Assembly: GCF_001984715.1 (NCBI RefSeq)
Contig: NZ_MSPR01000006.1
Span: forward strand, 46,805 to 110,804
From: Streptococcus azizii
GTDB lineage: Bacteria > Bacillota > Bacilli > Lactobacillales > Streptococcaceae
DNA length: 64,000 nucleotides
Reading direction: 5' to 3'
Shown here: positions 7,191-18,400 of the stretch, one piece after another
Position numbering within the stretch: position 1 is the stretch's first letter
How the letters are laid out: each line of letters opens with the position of its first letter
Translations under genes and position numbers: made by a program
Notes under the pieces: generated by a model
Told to the model about the DNA's origin: nothing
Databases searched by the model: none
What the model saw: the letters and a program-made list of their open reading frames with translations, nothing else

Positions 7191-9995
7191 ATGAAAGAGG
7201 ATAAAAAGCTAGTCAAACAAGCCAGACAAAATTTTCGAAGCAACTTAAAATCAGCCCGTATACATTATCGGAAAGAAGTTAGAGCCTTAAAACAGACTGT
7301 TCCTAAAATAGGACGATTTCGAAAACCAGCCAAAAATTCTCTTTTTCAGGAAAAGAAAACATTGTTAAAAGAAAATCTACTCAGTAGCCAAAAGGAAGCA
7401 GAAGAGAAGTTCCTAAAGGAAATTACCTATGTGTCTCCTAGACTGTTGAAGGTAAAGGAAATCAAGAACTACCGACTTCCGCAAGCTCAAGAGCGTTTGC
7501 GGACGGCAAGAAAACATTTGTCAGAAGTGAAACTAAGTGAAAAGTCAAAATCGGTTAATCCCAAGTTTACTTTCCAAAAAGAAGATCCTTCCGTGAAGTC
7601 TCGCTTTCAATTTCACCAAGAAAAGTCATTTGATCGACTAAGTGCTGAAAAAGAAGTCAGTTCTGCCAAACGTGAGGTCAAACAACTCAAGAAAGTCCAA
7701 AAGTCTAAGAAAAACTCTACCAAAGTCAAAGTTGGATTAGGCTTAGCTGTATCTGAATCGCTTGACCTGGTAGCACAGGATGATGATTTAGATGGGCTAA
7801 GAACCTTAAAGGATACTAGCTTGAAAGCCAGACGCTATGGCAGGTTTACCTATCAAGCAGGTAAAGTGGCGGTGAAAAGTGGTCAGACTGGTGTGCGTTT
7901 TACAAAGACGAAAGTGGCTCATGGAAAGGAACGATTCCAGAACTTCAAAAAGGGAAAAGGATTCACACGCCAGAAACCTCTTAAACCACAAAGACGCTTC
8001 CAAACCTTTTTAAAGCATGCCAAAAAGCACAGTCTAGCAGGAGTTAAGGAGGGTGTCCAAGCCATTAAGGGAAGTCTGACCTTCTTTTCTGCAATTGCGG
8101 GAAATCCTTTGACTTGGATTGTCTCAGGCATTCTCTTGATACTCCTTTTGATGATGAGCTTTTTCATGAGTGTCTCAGGTAGCAGTGTCATTCAACAAGA
8201 TGAGATGGAGTTGACCAAGGCCTATACCCACATGACGTGGGAAGATGCGGAACATACGAGAATCAACGAAAAAGGGATCGCCTACTACACCAAAATTGAT
8301 GAGGTCATGGTTTACATGAATCATCAATACCAAGACTATAAGCTTGACGATTTCATGGAAACAGGTGGTGCGACTTATAAAGCATTTCTCAGTCAAGTGT
8401 GGACAGACTTAAACGGTGGTGATTCTATTAAATCCATGTCTGACTTGTATAAAGAACCTGCTTACAAGCTGTCTGATGAGGACCAGGAAGAACTAAAGGA
8501 GTTGACCGAAGAAGGCAACTATTTAGCCCTTCAAGAATTGGACAATCCCTTTCAGGGACAGACTGATGAAGATAGTTTAAGTATGTTATACCGATATGGT
8601 TATGAGATCATTGATGAGAAACCAACGCTTCATCACCATATTATCTTAGAAGCCAAAGAAGGCCAAGTTATTGTGGCTCCAATGGATGGCAAGGTATCTC
8701 TTGATGGAGAGACCGTTATTCTGACATCTGGTAAGGGAGTGAATAAGACTAAACTAACCTTGTTTGGCATTCATTCAGGTCGAGTGAGTGAAAATCAACA
8801 AGTCTTGGCAGGAGACATTATTGGTCAAACCAAAGACGGAACGGGTCTAAAAGTCACCTATCAGAAGGTTGATGATGACACGGATAAATTGGTCTATGTC
8901 AATCCTGCCTTTTACTTTCCAAAAGTGAATCAGGTTCAGACCACCATTCTTCCAACTATCGGTCAGTTTGGCGGCGATGAGTTCGAGAGAGCCAAGGCGA
9001 TTTATAACTATCTCAAAAGTAAAGGTGCGACCAATCAAGCTATCGCAGCCATTTTAGGAAATTGGTCGGTAGAATCTTCCATTAATCCGAAGCGTGCAGA
9101 GGGCGACTATCTATCTCCACCTATTGGTGCGACAGACAGTTCGTGGGATGATGAGGGTTGGCTTTCACTTAATGGTCCAACAATATACAATGGACGTTAC
9201 CCTAATATCCTCAAACGTGGTTTAGGATTAGGCCAGTGGACAGACACTGCAGATGGGTCACGCAGACATACCTTATTGCTAGAATATGCCAAAGGAAAAC
9301 ATCAGAAGTGGTATGATTTGGGGTTACAACTGGACTTCATGTTGCATGGGGATAGTCCTTACTACACAAGTTGGTTGAAAGAGTTCTTTAACAATTCAGG
9401 AAGTCCAGCCAGTCTTGCCCAACTCTTTCTGATTTACTGGGAAGGTAACTCAGGAGATAAGCTATTAGAGCGACAAACAAGAGCGACTGAGTGGTTCTAT
9501 CAAATTGAAAAGGGCTTCAGTCAGCCAAATGGTGGAACGGCACAAAGTGATCCAAAAGCACTTGAAGCTGTCCGAGGAGACCTCTTTGAGAACTCTATTC
9601 CAGGAGGTGGTGACGGTATGGGTTATGCTTACGGTCAATGTACGTGGGGAGTCGCAGCCCGTATCAACCAACTGGGGCTGAAACTCAAAGGCCGAAATGG
9701 TGAGAAGATTTCAATCATCAGCACCATGGGTAATGGCCAAGACTGGGTGCGTACAGCAGCAAGCCTCGGTGGTGAAACAGGCACGACTCCGAAAGCAGGA
9801 GCTATACTCTCCTTTGCGGGTGGAGGCCATGGTACACTAGCAGAATACGGACACGTGGCTTTCGTGGAAAAAGTCTACCCAGATGGCTCCTTCCTTATCT
9901 CAGAAACCAACTACAACGGTAATCCAAACTATACCTTCCGAAAATTATCTGGAGTGGATAGTAGCTTGAGTTTTGCTTATACGACGAAGTCATAA
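7191..9995 (+). CDS. bifunctional cell-wall hydrolase of the mating apparatus (lysozyme-like + CHAP)
   Basis: A 934-residue protein that opens peptidoglycan locally for the mating channel. The first ~300 residues are highly basic and probably cytoplasmic. One membrane span follows (about 308-330, WIVSGILLILLLMM). A segment (about 485-590, VIVAPMDGKVSLDG) resembles a degenerate M23/biotinyl-like hairpin fold. A phage-tail-type lysozyme domain (about 596-760, AAILGNWSVESSINP with its Glu) is followed by a CHAP amidase/endopeptidase with GQCTWGVA (catalytic Cys) and EYGHVAFVEKV (His), about 810-925. The family is the PrgK/TcpG-like VirB1 analogue. Its stop lies at the edge of the IS200-type insertion, so the natural C-terminus may have been slightly altered. 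Confidence 0.88.
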   Translation: MKEDKKLVKQARQNFRSNLKSARIHYRKEVRALKQTVPKIGRFRKPAKNSLFQEKKTLLKENLLSSQKEAEEKFLKEITYVSPRLLKVKEIKNYRLPQAQERLRTARKHLSEVKLSEKSKSVNPKFTFQKEDPSVKSRFQFHQEKSFDRLSAEKEVSSAKREVKQLKKVQKSKKNSTKVKVGLGLAVSESLDLVAQDDDLDGLRTLKDTSLKARRYGRFTYQAGKVAVKSGQTGVRFTKTKVAHGKERFQNFKKGKGFTRQKPLKPQRRFQTFLKHAKKHSLAGVKEGVQAIKGSLTFFSAIAGNPLTWIVSGILLILLLMMSFFMSVSGSSVIQQDEMELTKAYTHMTWEDAEHTRINEKGIAYYTKIDEVMVYMNHQYQDYKLDDFMETGGATYKAFLSQVWTDLNGGDSIKSMSDLYKEPAYKLSDEDQEELKELTEEGNYLALQELDNPFQGQTDEDSLSMLYRYGYEIIDEKPTLHHHIILEAKEGQVIVAPMDGKVSLDGETVILTSGKGVNKTKLTLFGIHSGRVSENQQVLAGDIIGQTKDGTGLKVTYQKVDDDTDKLVYVNPAFYFPKVNQVQTTILPTIGQFGGDEFERAKAIYNYLKSKGATNQAIAAILGNWSVESSINPKRAEGDYLSPPIGATDSSWDDEGWLSLNGPTIYNGRYPNILKRGLGLGQWTDTADGSRRHTLLLEYAKGKHQKWYDLGLQLDFMLHGDSPYYTSWLKEFFNNSGSPASLAQLFLIYWEGNSGDKLLERQTRATEWFYQIEKGFSQPNGGTAQSDPKALEAVRGDLFENSIPGGGDGMGYAYGQCTWGVAARINQLGLKLKGRNGEKISIISTMGNGQDWVRTAASLGGETGTTPKAGAILSFAGGGHGTLAEYGHVAFVEKVYPDGSFLISETNYNGNPNYTFRKLSGVDSSLSFAYTTKS

Positions 9996-10705
9996 CCACC
10001 CGTGAAAACGGGTGGCTTGTACACCGGCTATAAGCCGTTTCTCTCCAGCGACGTCTAAAGACGTTCGCTGAACTTCGTTCAGGTTAGTGCTATAATTACT
10101 TGACTAATGCCCGTAACAACGGGCTTTTATCTCGTTCTAAAACTGCCATCTGAAAATGGATCTTCATACTCTTTGACACTCAATTTATCAAGTGCAATGT
10201 CATTTTTCTCCTGCTCGCGAATATATTTCGCAACTATCTTTTCGTTCAGCCCAACGGTACTAACATAGTAGCCTCTAGCCCAAAACTTTCGATTTCCATA
10301 CTTATATTTCAAATTAGCGTGTTTATCAAATATCATTAGAGCACTTTTACTTTTCAAATATCCCATAAAATCGGAAATCGAAAGTTTTGGGGGTATCAAG
10401 ACAAGCATATGAACATGGTCTGGCATCATGTGTCCCTCAATGATTTCCACGCCTTTGTATCAACATAGATGACGGAAAATATCAATTAAGTCCTGCCTTA
10501 TTTTGTAGTAAATGGATTTTCTACGGTACTTAGGTGTGAAAACTATGTGATATTTGCACATCTATTTGGTATGTGATAAACTGTAACTGGTTTTAGCCAT
10601 TTCTTTTTCCTCCTTTATCTAACCTGAACAATTAGATTATATCAGGAAAAAGAAATGGAAGCTCAAAGCCTTGTCAACCACCAGCTATGCTGGTGGTTTT
10701 CTTGT
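9987..10705 (-). mobile_element. IS200/IS605-family element (tnpA only, inactive copy)
   Basis: The left end contains a subterminal hairpin (CCACCCGTGAAAACGGGTGG) and the right end a second one (AACCACCAGCTATGCTGGTGGTT, about 10,677-10,699), as IS200-type elements use instead of terminal inverted repeats. The single gene is a Y1 transposase on the minus strand. The first ~127 bases recur at 63,873-64,000 with one difference seen at the ACCGGCTATAAG/ACCGGCTGTAAG position, which confirms that this is a mobile end. Exact termini are estimated from the shared sequence and the hairpins. Confidence 0.8.
10127..10600 (-). pseudogene. tnpA: IS200-type Y1 transposase tnpA, two nonsense codons
   Basis: The minus-strand frame from ATG 10,598-10,600 reads MAKTSYSLSHTK, then TAG, then MCKYHIVFTPKYRRK ... 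IFRHLC, then TGA, then KGVEIIEGHMMPDHVHML... to TAA at 10,127. Both HUH histidines (DHVHML) and the catalytic-Tyr region (AKYIREQE) are intact, so only the two stops (probably TGG to TAG and CGA to TGA) inactivate it. The intact length would be about 157 codons, normal for IS200 TnpA. An internal restart at ATG 10,448-10,450 gives a 107-residue fragment unlikely to work alone. Confidence 0.85.
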
Positions 10706-10743
10706 TTTTCTCTACGAGAAAAACTGGCTCGAAGCCATAATAG

Positions 10744-10790
10744 AAAAAGGATATGCTAACAAAATGTATAAATGTTAGCATATCCTTTTT
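10744..10790. terminator. bidirectional terminator between IS and abiE
   Basis: A perfect 17-bp inverted repeat (AAAAAGGATATGCTAAC ... GTTAGCATATCCTTTTT) with a 13-base loop. The A-run on the left and T-run on the right allow termination in both directions; it lies just beyond the minus-strand abiEii stop. Confidence 0.85.
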
Positions 10791-10806
10791 AATTTTTGGG
10801 TTACTA

Positions 10807-11652
10807 TTAATCAGAATTTATAGAAATGAGAACTGCTATGAGACGAATCATCTCATCAAGAACATCTGCAAGGGAAATTCCCTTTGTATAGCTATATTTT
10901 TTCGAATAATTTTGCCATTGTTTATTCTGAATAGGGTCAGATTTGAACCTCTCGAGTAGTGCAATAATCTTTTCAAAATCGAGATCTGTTCCGCGATATG
11001 AAAATGTTCTCTGACAGGCATTATTCAACTGAATGAAGTCAATGTCTTCTTTCTTTAGTTTTGATAGAATATAAACATCATAAAAATCTTTGCTTCTGCT
11101 GTTCAAGAAGTTACGTGAATAGATGGTTTGAAGTTTCTCAGCTAGAATTGTTTCAATTGTATAAGCAATGATTGGAAAATTGTCTTCATCAAAAATAGCT
11201 TTATAGTCGTATGTAATCGGCTGAGGAGTTACAACATCACCTGTCGCAATATCCAAATGGATAACTTGTTTAATATTCTCAAGTTGACACAAAATTGTTG
11301 CTCGATAGCCACCATAGTCATCACTTTCTTTAATAGCTGTGATGGATTGAATCACAAAAGATATACCCTCTTCTGAATCTGCTAAAATTTCCTTGAGTTG
11401 CTGCTCCACAGTATCTTCTGAGAGTGTTATTTGATGGAACAAAAAATCAATATCAACCGTGCTACGAGATTCAACTCCAATAACATTTGACAGTAGGAAT
11501 CCTCCTTTGAAGATATAGTGATTTGAATAGGTACTCTGACTTAATTTTTTCAAAATCACTTCTAGAAAGTAATAGGTCATCACGGAATTAAAGGTTAATC
11601 CAGTATTCTTAGATATTTTATGACAGAGTGCTGTTAGCTTAGCTTTATTCAT
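10807..11652 (-). CDS. abiEii: AbiEii-type nucleotidyltransferase toxin
   Basis: A 281-residue DUF1814/AbiEii protein. The nucleotidyltransferase signature is visible: FKGGFLLSNVIG, then SRSTVDIDFLF (the DID metal-binding aspartates), with ETILAEKLQTI further on. AbiEii toxins act as bacteriostatic nucleotidyltransferases in phage abortive infection and also stabilize mobile elements. The start ATG overlaps the end of the antitoxin gene by 4 bases (ATGA type), so the pair is co-translated from the operator palindrome near 12,254-12,304. The gene is AT-rich, reads against the ICE backbone, and probably arrived as cargo. Confidence 0.88.
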   Translation of the reverse strand: MNKAKLTALCHKISKNTGLTFNSVMTYYFLEVILKKLSQSTYSNHYIFKGGFLLSNVIGVESRSTVDIDFLFHQITLSEDTVEQQLKEILADSEEGISFVIQSITAIKESDDYGGYRATILCQLENIKQVIHLDIATGDVVTPQPITYDYKAIFDEDNFPIIAYTIETILAEKLQTIYSRNFLNSRSKDFYDVYILSKLKKEDIDFIQLNNACQRTFSYRGTDLDFEKIIALLERFKSDPIQNKQWQNYSKKYSYTKGISLADVLDEMIRLIAVLISINSD

Positions 11653-12239
11653 ACTAGGACCTCCAGAGTTTGTTTGACCTTGTCCAAGATGTTCATTTTT
11701 GTCGCATATTCATAGAGTTTTGTAAGATTTTTTTTAGGATAGTTTCCGTAAAGTTGAAGTGTTTTGACAAAAAGCTCAGTATCTATTTTTTCTCGATGAA
11801 TCACAAAATCACAGATAATACGTTCGAAATCATAGACTCTTACCTCGTTTCCCATAGGGGTTTTTACAAGAGTAATTCCTAATTCACTATATTCCTTAGA
11901 AACGGAATGAATGTTCAGATTAGCTGGAGGAGTATTAAAACGGTAGCCTCTAGGAATGGTTACGTCAAAATATTGAGGAATTTCATCTGTAAAATGTTGC
12001 AGGTAAAGCGCTGAGATATAAGAGAAAACAGCCTTGGGATATCGGTACTGAAAGAAGAAGTATTCGTCGTAGTCTCCATTCTGGGTTAGGAAAATTCCTT
12101 TTTCGACGCGGTATATAATTCCTTCTTTTTCTAGTCTTGTCAAATATATTGTTGGAATATTTAGAGCTTTACAATCTTTATAGGTGATAATGCCATTGTG
12201 GTTTTCTATAAATTCAAGTAGAATCTCTTTTTTTGACAT
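11649..12239 (-). CDS. abiEi: AbiEi-type antitoxin/autorepressor
   Basis: A 196-residue protein with an N-terminal winged-helix domain (KEILLEFIENHNGIITYKDCKAL ... LTRLEKEGIIYRVEKGIF) typical of AbiEi antitoxins, and a C-terminal domain containing IHREKIDTELFVKTLQLY. In characterized AbiE systems the N-terminal domain represses its own promoter by binding inverted repeats and the C-terminal part neutralizes toxicity. The 18-bp perfect palindrome 15 bases before its start fits this autoregulation. AGGAG precedes the ATG at 12,237-12,239. Confidence 0.87.
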   Translation of the reverse strand: MSKKEILLEFIENHNGIITYKDCKALNIPTIYLTRLEKEGIIYRVEKGIFLTQNGDYDEYFFFQYRYPKAVFSYISALYLQHFTDEIPQYFDVTIPRGYRFNTPPANLNIHSVSKEYSELGITLVKTPMGNEVRVYDFERIICDFVIHREKIDTELFVKTLQLYGNYPKKNLTKLYEYATKMNILDKVKQTLEVLV

Positions 12240-12253
12240 GCTTACTCCTTTCG

Positions 12254-12304
12254 ATGTTGCTTTTACACTACAATTTTACAACATTCGTAGTGTAAAAGCA
12301 ACAT
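12254..12304. promoter_or_regulatory. AbiEi operator palindrome
   Basis: Two perfect 18-bp inverted arms, ATGTTGCTTTTACACTAC (12,254-12,271) and GTAGTGTAAAAGCAACAT (12,287-12,304), are separated by 15 bases. It sits directly upstream of abiEi on the minus strand, the position where AbiEi proteins are known to bind inverted repeats for negative autoregulation. Binding here is inferred. Confidence 0.75.
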
Positions 12305-12323
12305 TTTCTATTCCCTGAACTTA

Positions 12324-12342
12324 TTGTGATAACAAAATCAAG
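12324..12342 (+). promoter_or_regulatory. copy 2 of dispersed 19-bp motif
   Basis: TTGTGATAACAAAATCAAG, identical to 38,712-38,730 and one mismatch from 946-964. It lies 69 bases before the adhesin start codon, in the intergenic region between abiE and the adhesin, so here it is not part of a coding sequence. Confidence 0.5.
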
Positions 12343-12410
12343 CCTTCTTTTTTATGATGAGGAAAGAGTGACAGTTTGTTGCTATAGAAAAAAGAAAAGA
12401 AGGACAATTT

Positions 12411-15400
12411 ATGACCAAAACATGTAATCATCACTTTCTTGTCAATCAGGAAAAAGGCGAGAAACACGTCTTTCGCAAGAGTAAAAAATATCGAACGTTA
12501 TGTTCGGTTGCCCTTGGAACAATGGTGACCGCTGTTGTTGCTTGGGGAGGAACGGTTGCACATGCTGATGAAGTTACAACATCAGTTGACACCACTATTC
12601 AACGAACGGAAAATCCAGCCACGAATTTACCAGAAGCACAGCCAAACCCTGTATCTGAACAAACTGAAAGTTTAGGATCAACTGGTCAATCCAATGGAGC
12701 GATTGCTATCACCGTACCACATGATACGGTAACACAAGCAGTTGAAGAAGCAAAGGCTGAAGGTGTTTCTACAGTTGAAGATAGTCCAATGGATTTGGGA
12801 AATACAAGCTCTGCGTCAGAGACCAACCAACAAATTTCAAAAGCAGAAGCAGAGGCCCAAAACCAAGTTGAGGTTATCAATGAAGTTACTGAAACCTACA
12901 AAGCTGACAAAGCAGCTTATGAGGATGAAAAAGTCCGAATTGAACAAGAAAATAAGGAGCTGACACAGGCCTATGAAGGGGCCAACCAAACTGGGAAAGA
13001 GACAAATGCTTGGGTTGATACCAAAGTTAATGACCTAAAATCTCAGTATGCCTATGCTGATGTGACAGTAAACGAACAAGTAGTTTCATCAGGAAACGGG
13101 ACATCTGTTCTTGACTATACAAACTTTGGCAAGGCTGTTGAAACCATTCAATCTACTAACGAACAAGCTTTAGCGGATTATCTTACAAAGAAAACCAAGG
13201 CAGATGATATTGTTGCGAAAAATCAGGTCATTCAAAAAGAAAATGAAGCTGGACTTGCTAAGGCAAAGGCAGATAACGAAGCCATTGAAGAGCGTAATCG
13301 GGCAGGTCAAGCAGCTGTAGATGCTGAAAACCGTGCAGGTCAAGCTGCGGTGGATCAAGCTAATCAGGAGAAACAACAATTAGTTTCAAATCGAGCAGCT
13401 GAGATTGAAGCCATCACTAAACGTAATCAGGAAAAAGAAGCCGCAGCCAGAAAAGAAAATGAAGCGATTGATGTCTACAATGCCAAAGAAATGGAACGCT
13501 ATCAACGTGACTTGGCCGAGATTTCAAAAGGTGAAGAAGGTTATATTTCTGAAGCCCTTGCTCAAGCTCTCAATCTCAATAACGGTGAACCCCAAGCACA
13601 ACATGGGGCCATTACCCGAAATCCTGATCAGATTATTTCAACTGGCGATGCCATGCTTGGGGGCTACTCAAGAATTTTGGATTCAACAGGATTCTTTGTC
13701 TATGATAGCTTCAAAACAGGTGAGACCCTAAGCTTTAACTATCAAAATCTTCAACATGCACGATTTGATGGGAAAAAGATTAGTCGTGTGACTTACGATA
13801 TTACCAACCTTGTATCACCAGCTGGAACCGATGCCGTGAAATTGGTTGTGCCAAATGATCCAACTGAAGGTTTTATCGCCTACCGAAATGACGGAAACGG
13901 TGACTGGCGAACGGATAAGATGGAGTTTCGTGTAGTTGCTAAGTATTTTTTGGAAGACGGCTCACAAGTTACCTTCTCCAAAGAAAAACCAGGTGTCTTC
14001 ACACATTCTTCCCTCAATCATAATGACATTGGTCTAGAATATGTTAAAGATTCATCTGGGAAATTTGTGCCAATTAATGGCTCAACCGTTCAAGTGACTA
14101 ATGAAGGCTTAGCACGTTCTTTGGGTTCCAACCGTGCAAGTGATTTGAATTTATCTGAGGAATGGGATACCACCTCAAGTCGTTATGCTTATAAAGGAGC
14201 TATTGTCTCAACGGTCACATCAGGCAATACCTATACAGTAACCTTTGGCCAAGGCGATATGCCACAGAATGTTGGCTTGTCTTACTGGTTTGCCTTAAAC
14301 ACCCTACCAGTGGCACGTACAGTAACACCTTATAGTCCCAAACCTCATGTAACGGTGGATCTTGAACCCGTTCCAGAACCGATTACGGTAACACCAGATG
14401 TCTTTATTCCTAAAACATTTACACCAGAAAAGCCTGTAAACTTCACGCCAAAGCCTTTGGAAGAAGTGGTGCAGCCTAGTCTACCTTTGACCAAGGTAAC
14501 CTTACCTGTTAAACCTATTCCAAAAGAACTTCCAACGCCACCACAAGTTCCGACTGTCCATTATCATGCGTATCATTTGACGACAACTCCAGAGATTATG
14601 AAAGAAGTGGTCAATAGTGACCAAGCTAATCTTCATGAGAAAACTGTCGCGAAAGATTCAACGGTGATTTATCCCTTAACAGTTGATGCCTTATCGTCCA
14701 ATCGTGCTCAAACGACTAGTCTCATTTTTGAGGACTACTTGCCTGCTGGTTACCTATTTGATAAGGAAACAACACAAAAAGAGAATGGAAACTATGTCCT
14801 TAGCTTTGATGAGACTAAGAATTTTGTGACCTTGACCGCAAAGGAAAACTTGTTGCAGGAGGTGAATAAAGATTTAACCAAGGTTTATCAATTGACCGCC
14901 CCAAAACTCTATGGTTCTGTTCAAAATGATGGGGCAACCTATTCTAATAGCTACAAACTCCTTTTGAACAAGGGCACAACCAATGCTTATACAGTTACTT
15001 CTAATATTGTGACGGTTCGTACACCAGGTGATGTAGAGACAACTACACTTATTACACCTGACAAGAACAATGAAAATGCGGATGGTGTTCTCATTAACGA
15101 TACGGTCGTAGCTCTTGGTACAACCAACCAATACCGATTGACTTGGGATTTGGACCAGTATAAGGGAGATCGTTCTGCTAAAGAGACAATTGCACGAGGC
15201 TTCTTCTTTGTGGACGATTACCCAGAGGAAGTGCTTGATGTGGTGGAAAATGGCACGGCAGTTACTACCCTTGATGGTCAGAAGGTATCTGGCATAACGG
15301 TTAAAATTTATGCTTCGTTAAATAATGCCCCTAAAGACCTTCAAGATAAATTAGCTCGTGCTAAGATTGCACCGACTGGTGCCTTTCAAGTCTTTATGCC

Positions 15401-18400
15401 CGATGACAACCAAGTCTTTTATGACCAGTATGTCAAAACAGGTACATCCCTGGCTCTTTTGACCAAAATGACGGTTAAAGATAGTCTCTATGGTCAAAAA
15501 AAGACCTATACAAACAAGGCCTACCAAGTTGATTTCGGCAATGGTGCGACACGTTTCTCTATAAGTGCGTAGCACGAAAAGAGAGGATTCACGATACAGT
15601 GAATAACAACTAATAATTCGACAGTTGGAATGAAAGCCGTCATGTTGGCTGAAACAACTGGTTTGATACTCCTGCATGCGTTTGAGTGTAACAGCACTTA
15701 AGGGTGTGAAGCCAGGTAAAGTCGGCAGAACTGCTCCTAAGTGAAGTAGCTAATTCATATGGAAAAGGATATGCCGGAACGCCATAAACTATCTATGGTG
15801 AGAATGTCTCAAAGAAGAGACTGACGAACTTGCGAATGTACGGGTCTAAACGAAGACGTATCAGAAATGATATAAGGTTGCGACCGCAACGAATGTTACC
15901 GATAAGTAAGAGTCGTTACTATGAACGTCGGGATAGCGAACGAGGACGCTATAAATATTCAGGCTCACAGTAAGCACCTAAGGATAGAAATGTAAGGCTA
16001 GAATTATTGGAACGTGGAAAGCGAGAAACACTCATATCAAACGACTGTTATCGGGGTGTTGGATATAAGATAAGTTATCGAAATTCCTTAATTCTCGTGA
16101 GAGTAGGGGCACAGTACCGATGAAGCGTCTAATACACGTGGAGGGATAGCCCCAAGACTTGCTCTTTGACAATTAAATACTAGAATAAATGAAACTCACA
16201 AGGTCGAGTAAGATGATGGGACTAACAGCAGTTAGGAGATGAGCCATCAGTGAGTACACTATTACGATATTATGAATACTATCAGATGCAAGAAACGTTT
16301 GATTGGCTTTATCAACGTAGTTTGACCAATCAGACTTTCGGTATCAATCTTTATGATATTATAATTTCTGAGAATAATATCTTACTAGCTTATCGCACTA
16401 TAAAATCAAATACAGGTTCGAAGACAGCTGGTATAGATAGACAAACTATCCAAGATTTCACCATAAAGAATCAAGATGAATTTATCAAAGAAATCAGACT
16501 AACAATGAAGGACTACAAGCCTCAGATGGTTAGACGAGTAGATATTCCCAAACCAAACGGAAAAACGAGACCATTGGGAATACCTACAATGAGAGATAGA
16601 CTAATTCAACAGATGATAAAGCAGGTTTTGGAACCCATTTGCGAAGCCAAATTTTACAAACATTCCTATGGTTTCCGTCCAAATCGCTCTACTCATCATG
16701 CAATAGCTAGATGTCAGTTTCTGATGAATCAGTCAACCTTTCACCATGTAGTTGATATTGATATTCAGGGATTCTTCGATAATGTCAATCATACCAAGCT
16801 ACTCAAGCAAATGTATACAATCGGTATAAAAGATAAGAGGGTGTTAGCTATTATTGGGAAAATGCTAAAAGCACCAATAGTCTATCAAGGTATTCCCCAT
16901 AAAGGAACACCCCAAGGGGCAATACTCTCCCCCTCTATTATCTAATATTGTACTGAACGATTTAGACCAGTGGATAGCTAGTCAATGGGAGAATTTTCCG
17001 ACACAGCGTCAATATACAAAATTAAACAAATATCCTGCTTTACAACAAACAAAGCTTAAAGAAATGTATATTGTACGGTATGCAGATGATTTTAAGATAT
17101 TCACTAAGAACCATAAGACAGCTTGGAAAGTATTTCATGCAGTAGAGGGCTATGTTAAAGTTCACCTCAAGCTGAACATTTCCAAAGAAAAGTCCAAGGT
17201 AACGAACTTGAGAAGGAGAAGCTCTGAATTTCTTGGTTTTGAATTAAAGGCTATCAAGAAACATAAGAAATATATAGCCAGAACAACCGTCTCAAGTAAG
17301 AATAAAAAGATTATCAGAGAGAAGATAGTCAGACACCTGAAAACAATACAAAGTAGCCCTACATGGCAGAATGTTAGTCTCTATAACAATTATATCTTAG
17401 GCGTACATAGATACTATGGTATTGCGACACAGGTCAGTGCTGTTTTCTCTAAATTAGCCTATTCTCTTCTTTATACACAATACAATCATTTGAAGAATAT
17501 AGGAAAGTATGAGATTCCAAGAAGTCCTCCTGAAGTTTATAGGAAATTTTATAAAAATAAAATGAGGACGTTCAAAATTGGCTCTACATACCTCTATCCA
17601 TTAGCGGCTGTCAAATGGCGAATGGCTAGAAATTTTACTCAGAAGCTATGTCCCTACACTATTGAGGGACGAAACCTGATATATAAACAGCTAAAGCCAA
17701 ATGTCGTTACAGAGTTACAAGAACTCCAAAAGTTAACACACGAGACGATGACCTTAGAATTTGGAGATAATCGTTTATCAAAATATTCCATGCAACATGG
17801 AAGGTGCCGAATTACAGGACAATTCTTGAAAGCAGGGGACATTCACTGTCATCACATTATCCCTAAATATTTGGGAGGGACAGATAGGTTTGATAATCTA
17901 GTTATTATCCATAAGTGGCTACATAAACTAATTCATGCGGTTGAGCCTCAAATGATTGAAAAGTATAAACGACCATTCAATTTGACTGGAAAACAAATTG
18001 AAAGAGTAAACTATTATCGTGAAAAATGTAATTTAACTAGTATTTAATGCAAAGAGGAAGTTGGAACGCCGTATGCGGTGAAAGTCGCACGTACGGTGTG
18101 GAGCAGGGGAAAAGCTAGAGAATGAACGGATTATTGTTTGCAAGAATAATCGACTTTCAAAAGCTTACCTATTGCTATGCTATGAGACCAAAGAAGTGAC
18201 TAACACCCTTGTTTCTCCAGAACCTAAGAAACAAAACTTAAACAAAGACAAGGTGGACATCAATGGGAAGCCCATGCTAGTGGGAACTCAAAATTTCTAT
18301 ACTCTCTCATGGGACTTGGACCAATACCGAGGGATTAAAGCAGACAACTCTCAGATTGCACAAGGTTTTTACTTTGTGGATGATTATCCAGAAGAAGCTT

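Larger units (their letters stand above)
15544..18178 (+). mobile_element. complete group II intron (2,635 nt) in the adhesin gene
   Basis: Starts with the GTGCG consensus (GTGCGACACG) and ends in AT (the AY rule). Domain V is at 18,067-18,100 (CGCCGTATGCGGTGAAAGTC..., catalytic triad CGC). Domain VI at 18,102-18,176 pairs AGCAGGGG...AAGCT with AGCTT...CC-T-TTGCT, leaving a bulged A at 18,171, eight bases from the 3' end, as expected for the branch point. Boundaries were fixed by requiring the adhesin repeat (AYQVDFG followed by YET) to rejoin in frame. Domain I-III RNA fills 15,544-16,249. It encodes an LtrA-type protein, frameshifted here. Confidence 0.88.

Noticed and set aside
10753..10959. 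68-codon plus-strand frame near abiEii
   Set aside because: It is antisense to abiEii and starts inside the bidirectional terminator.
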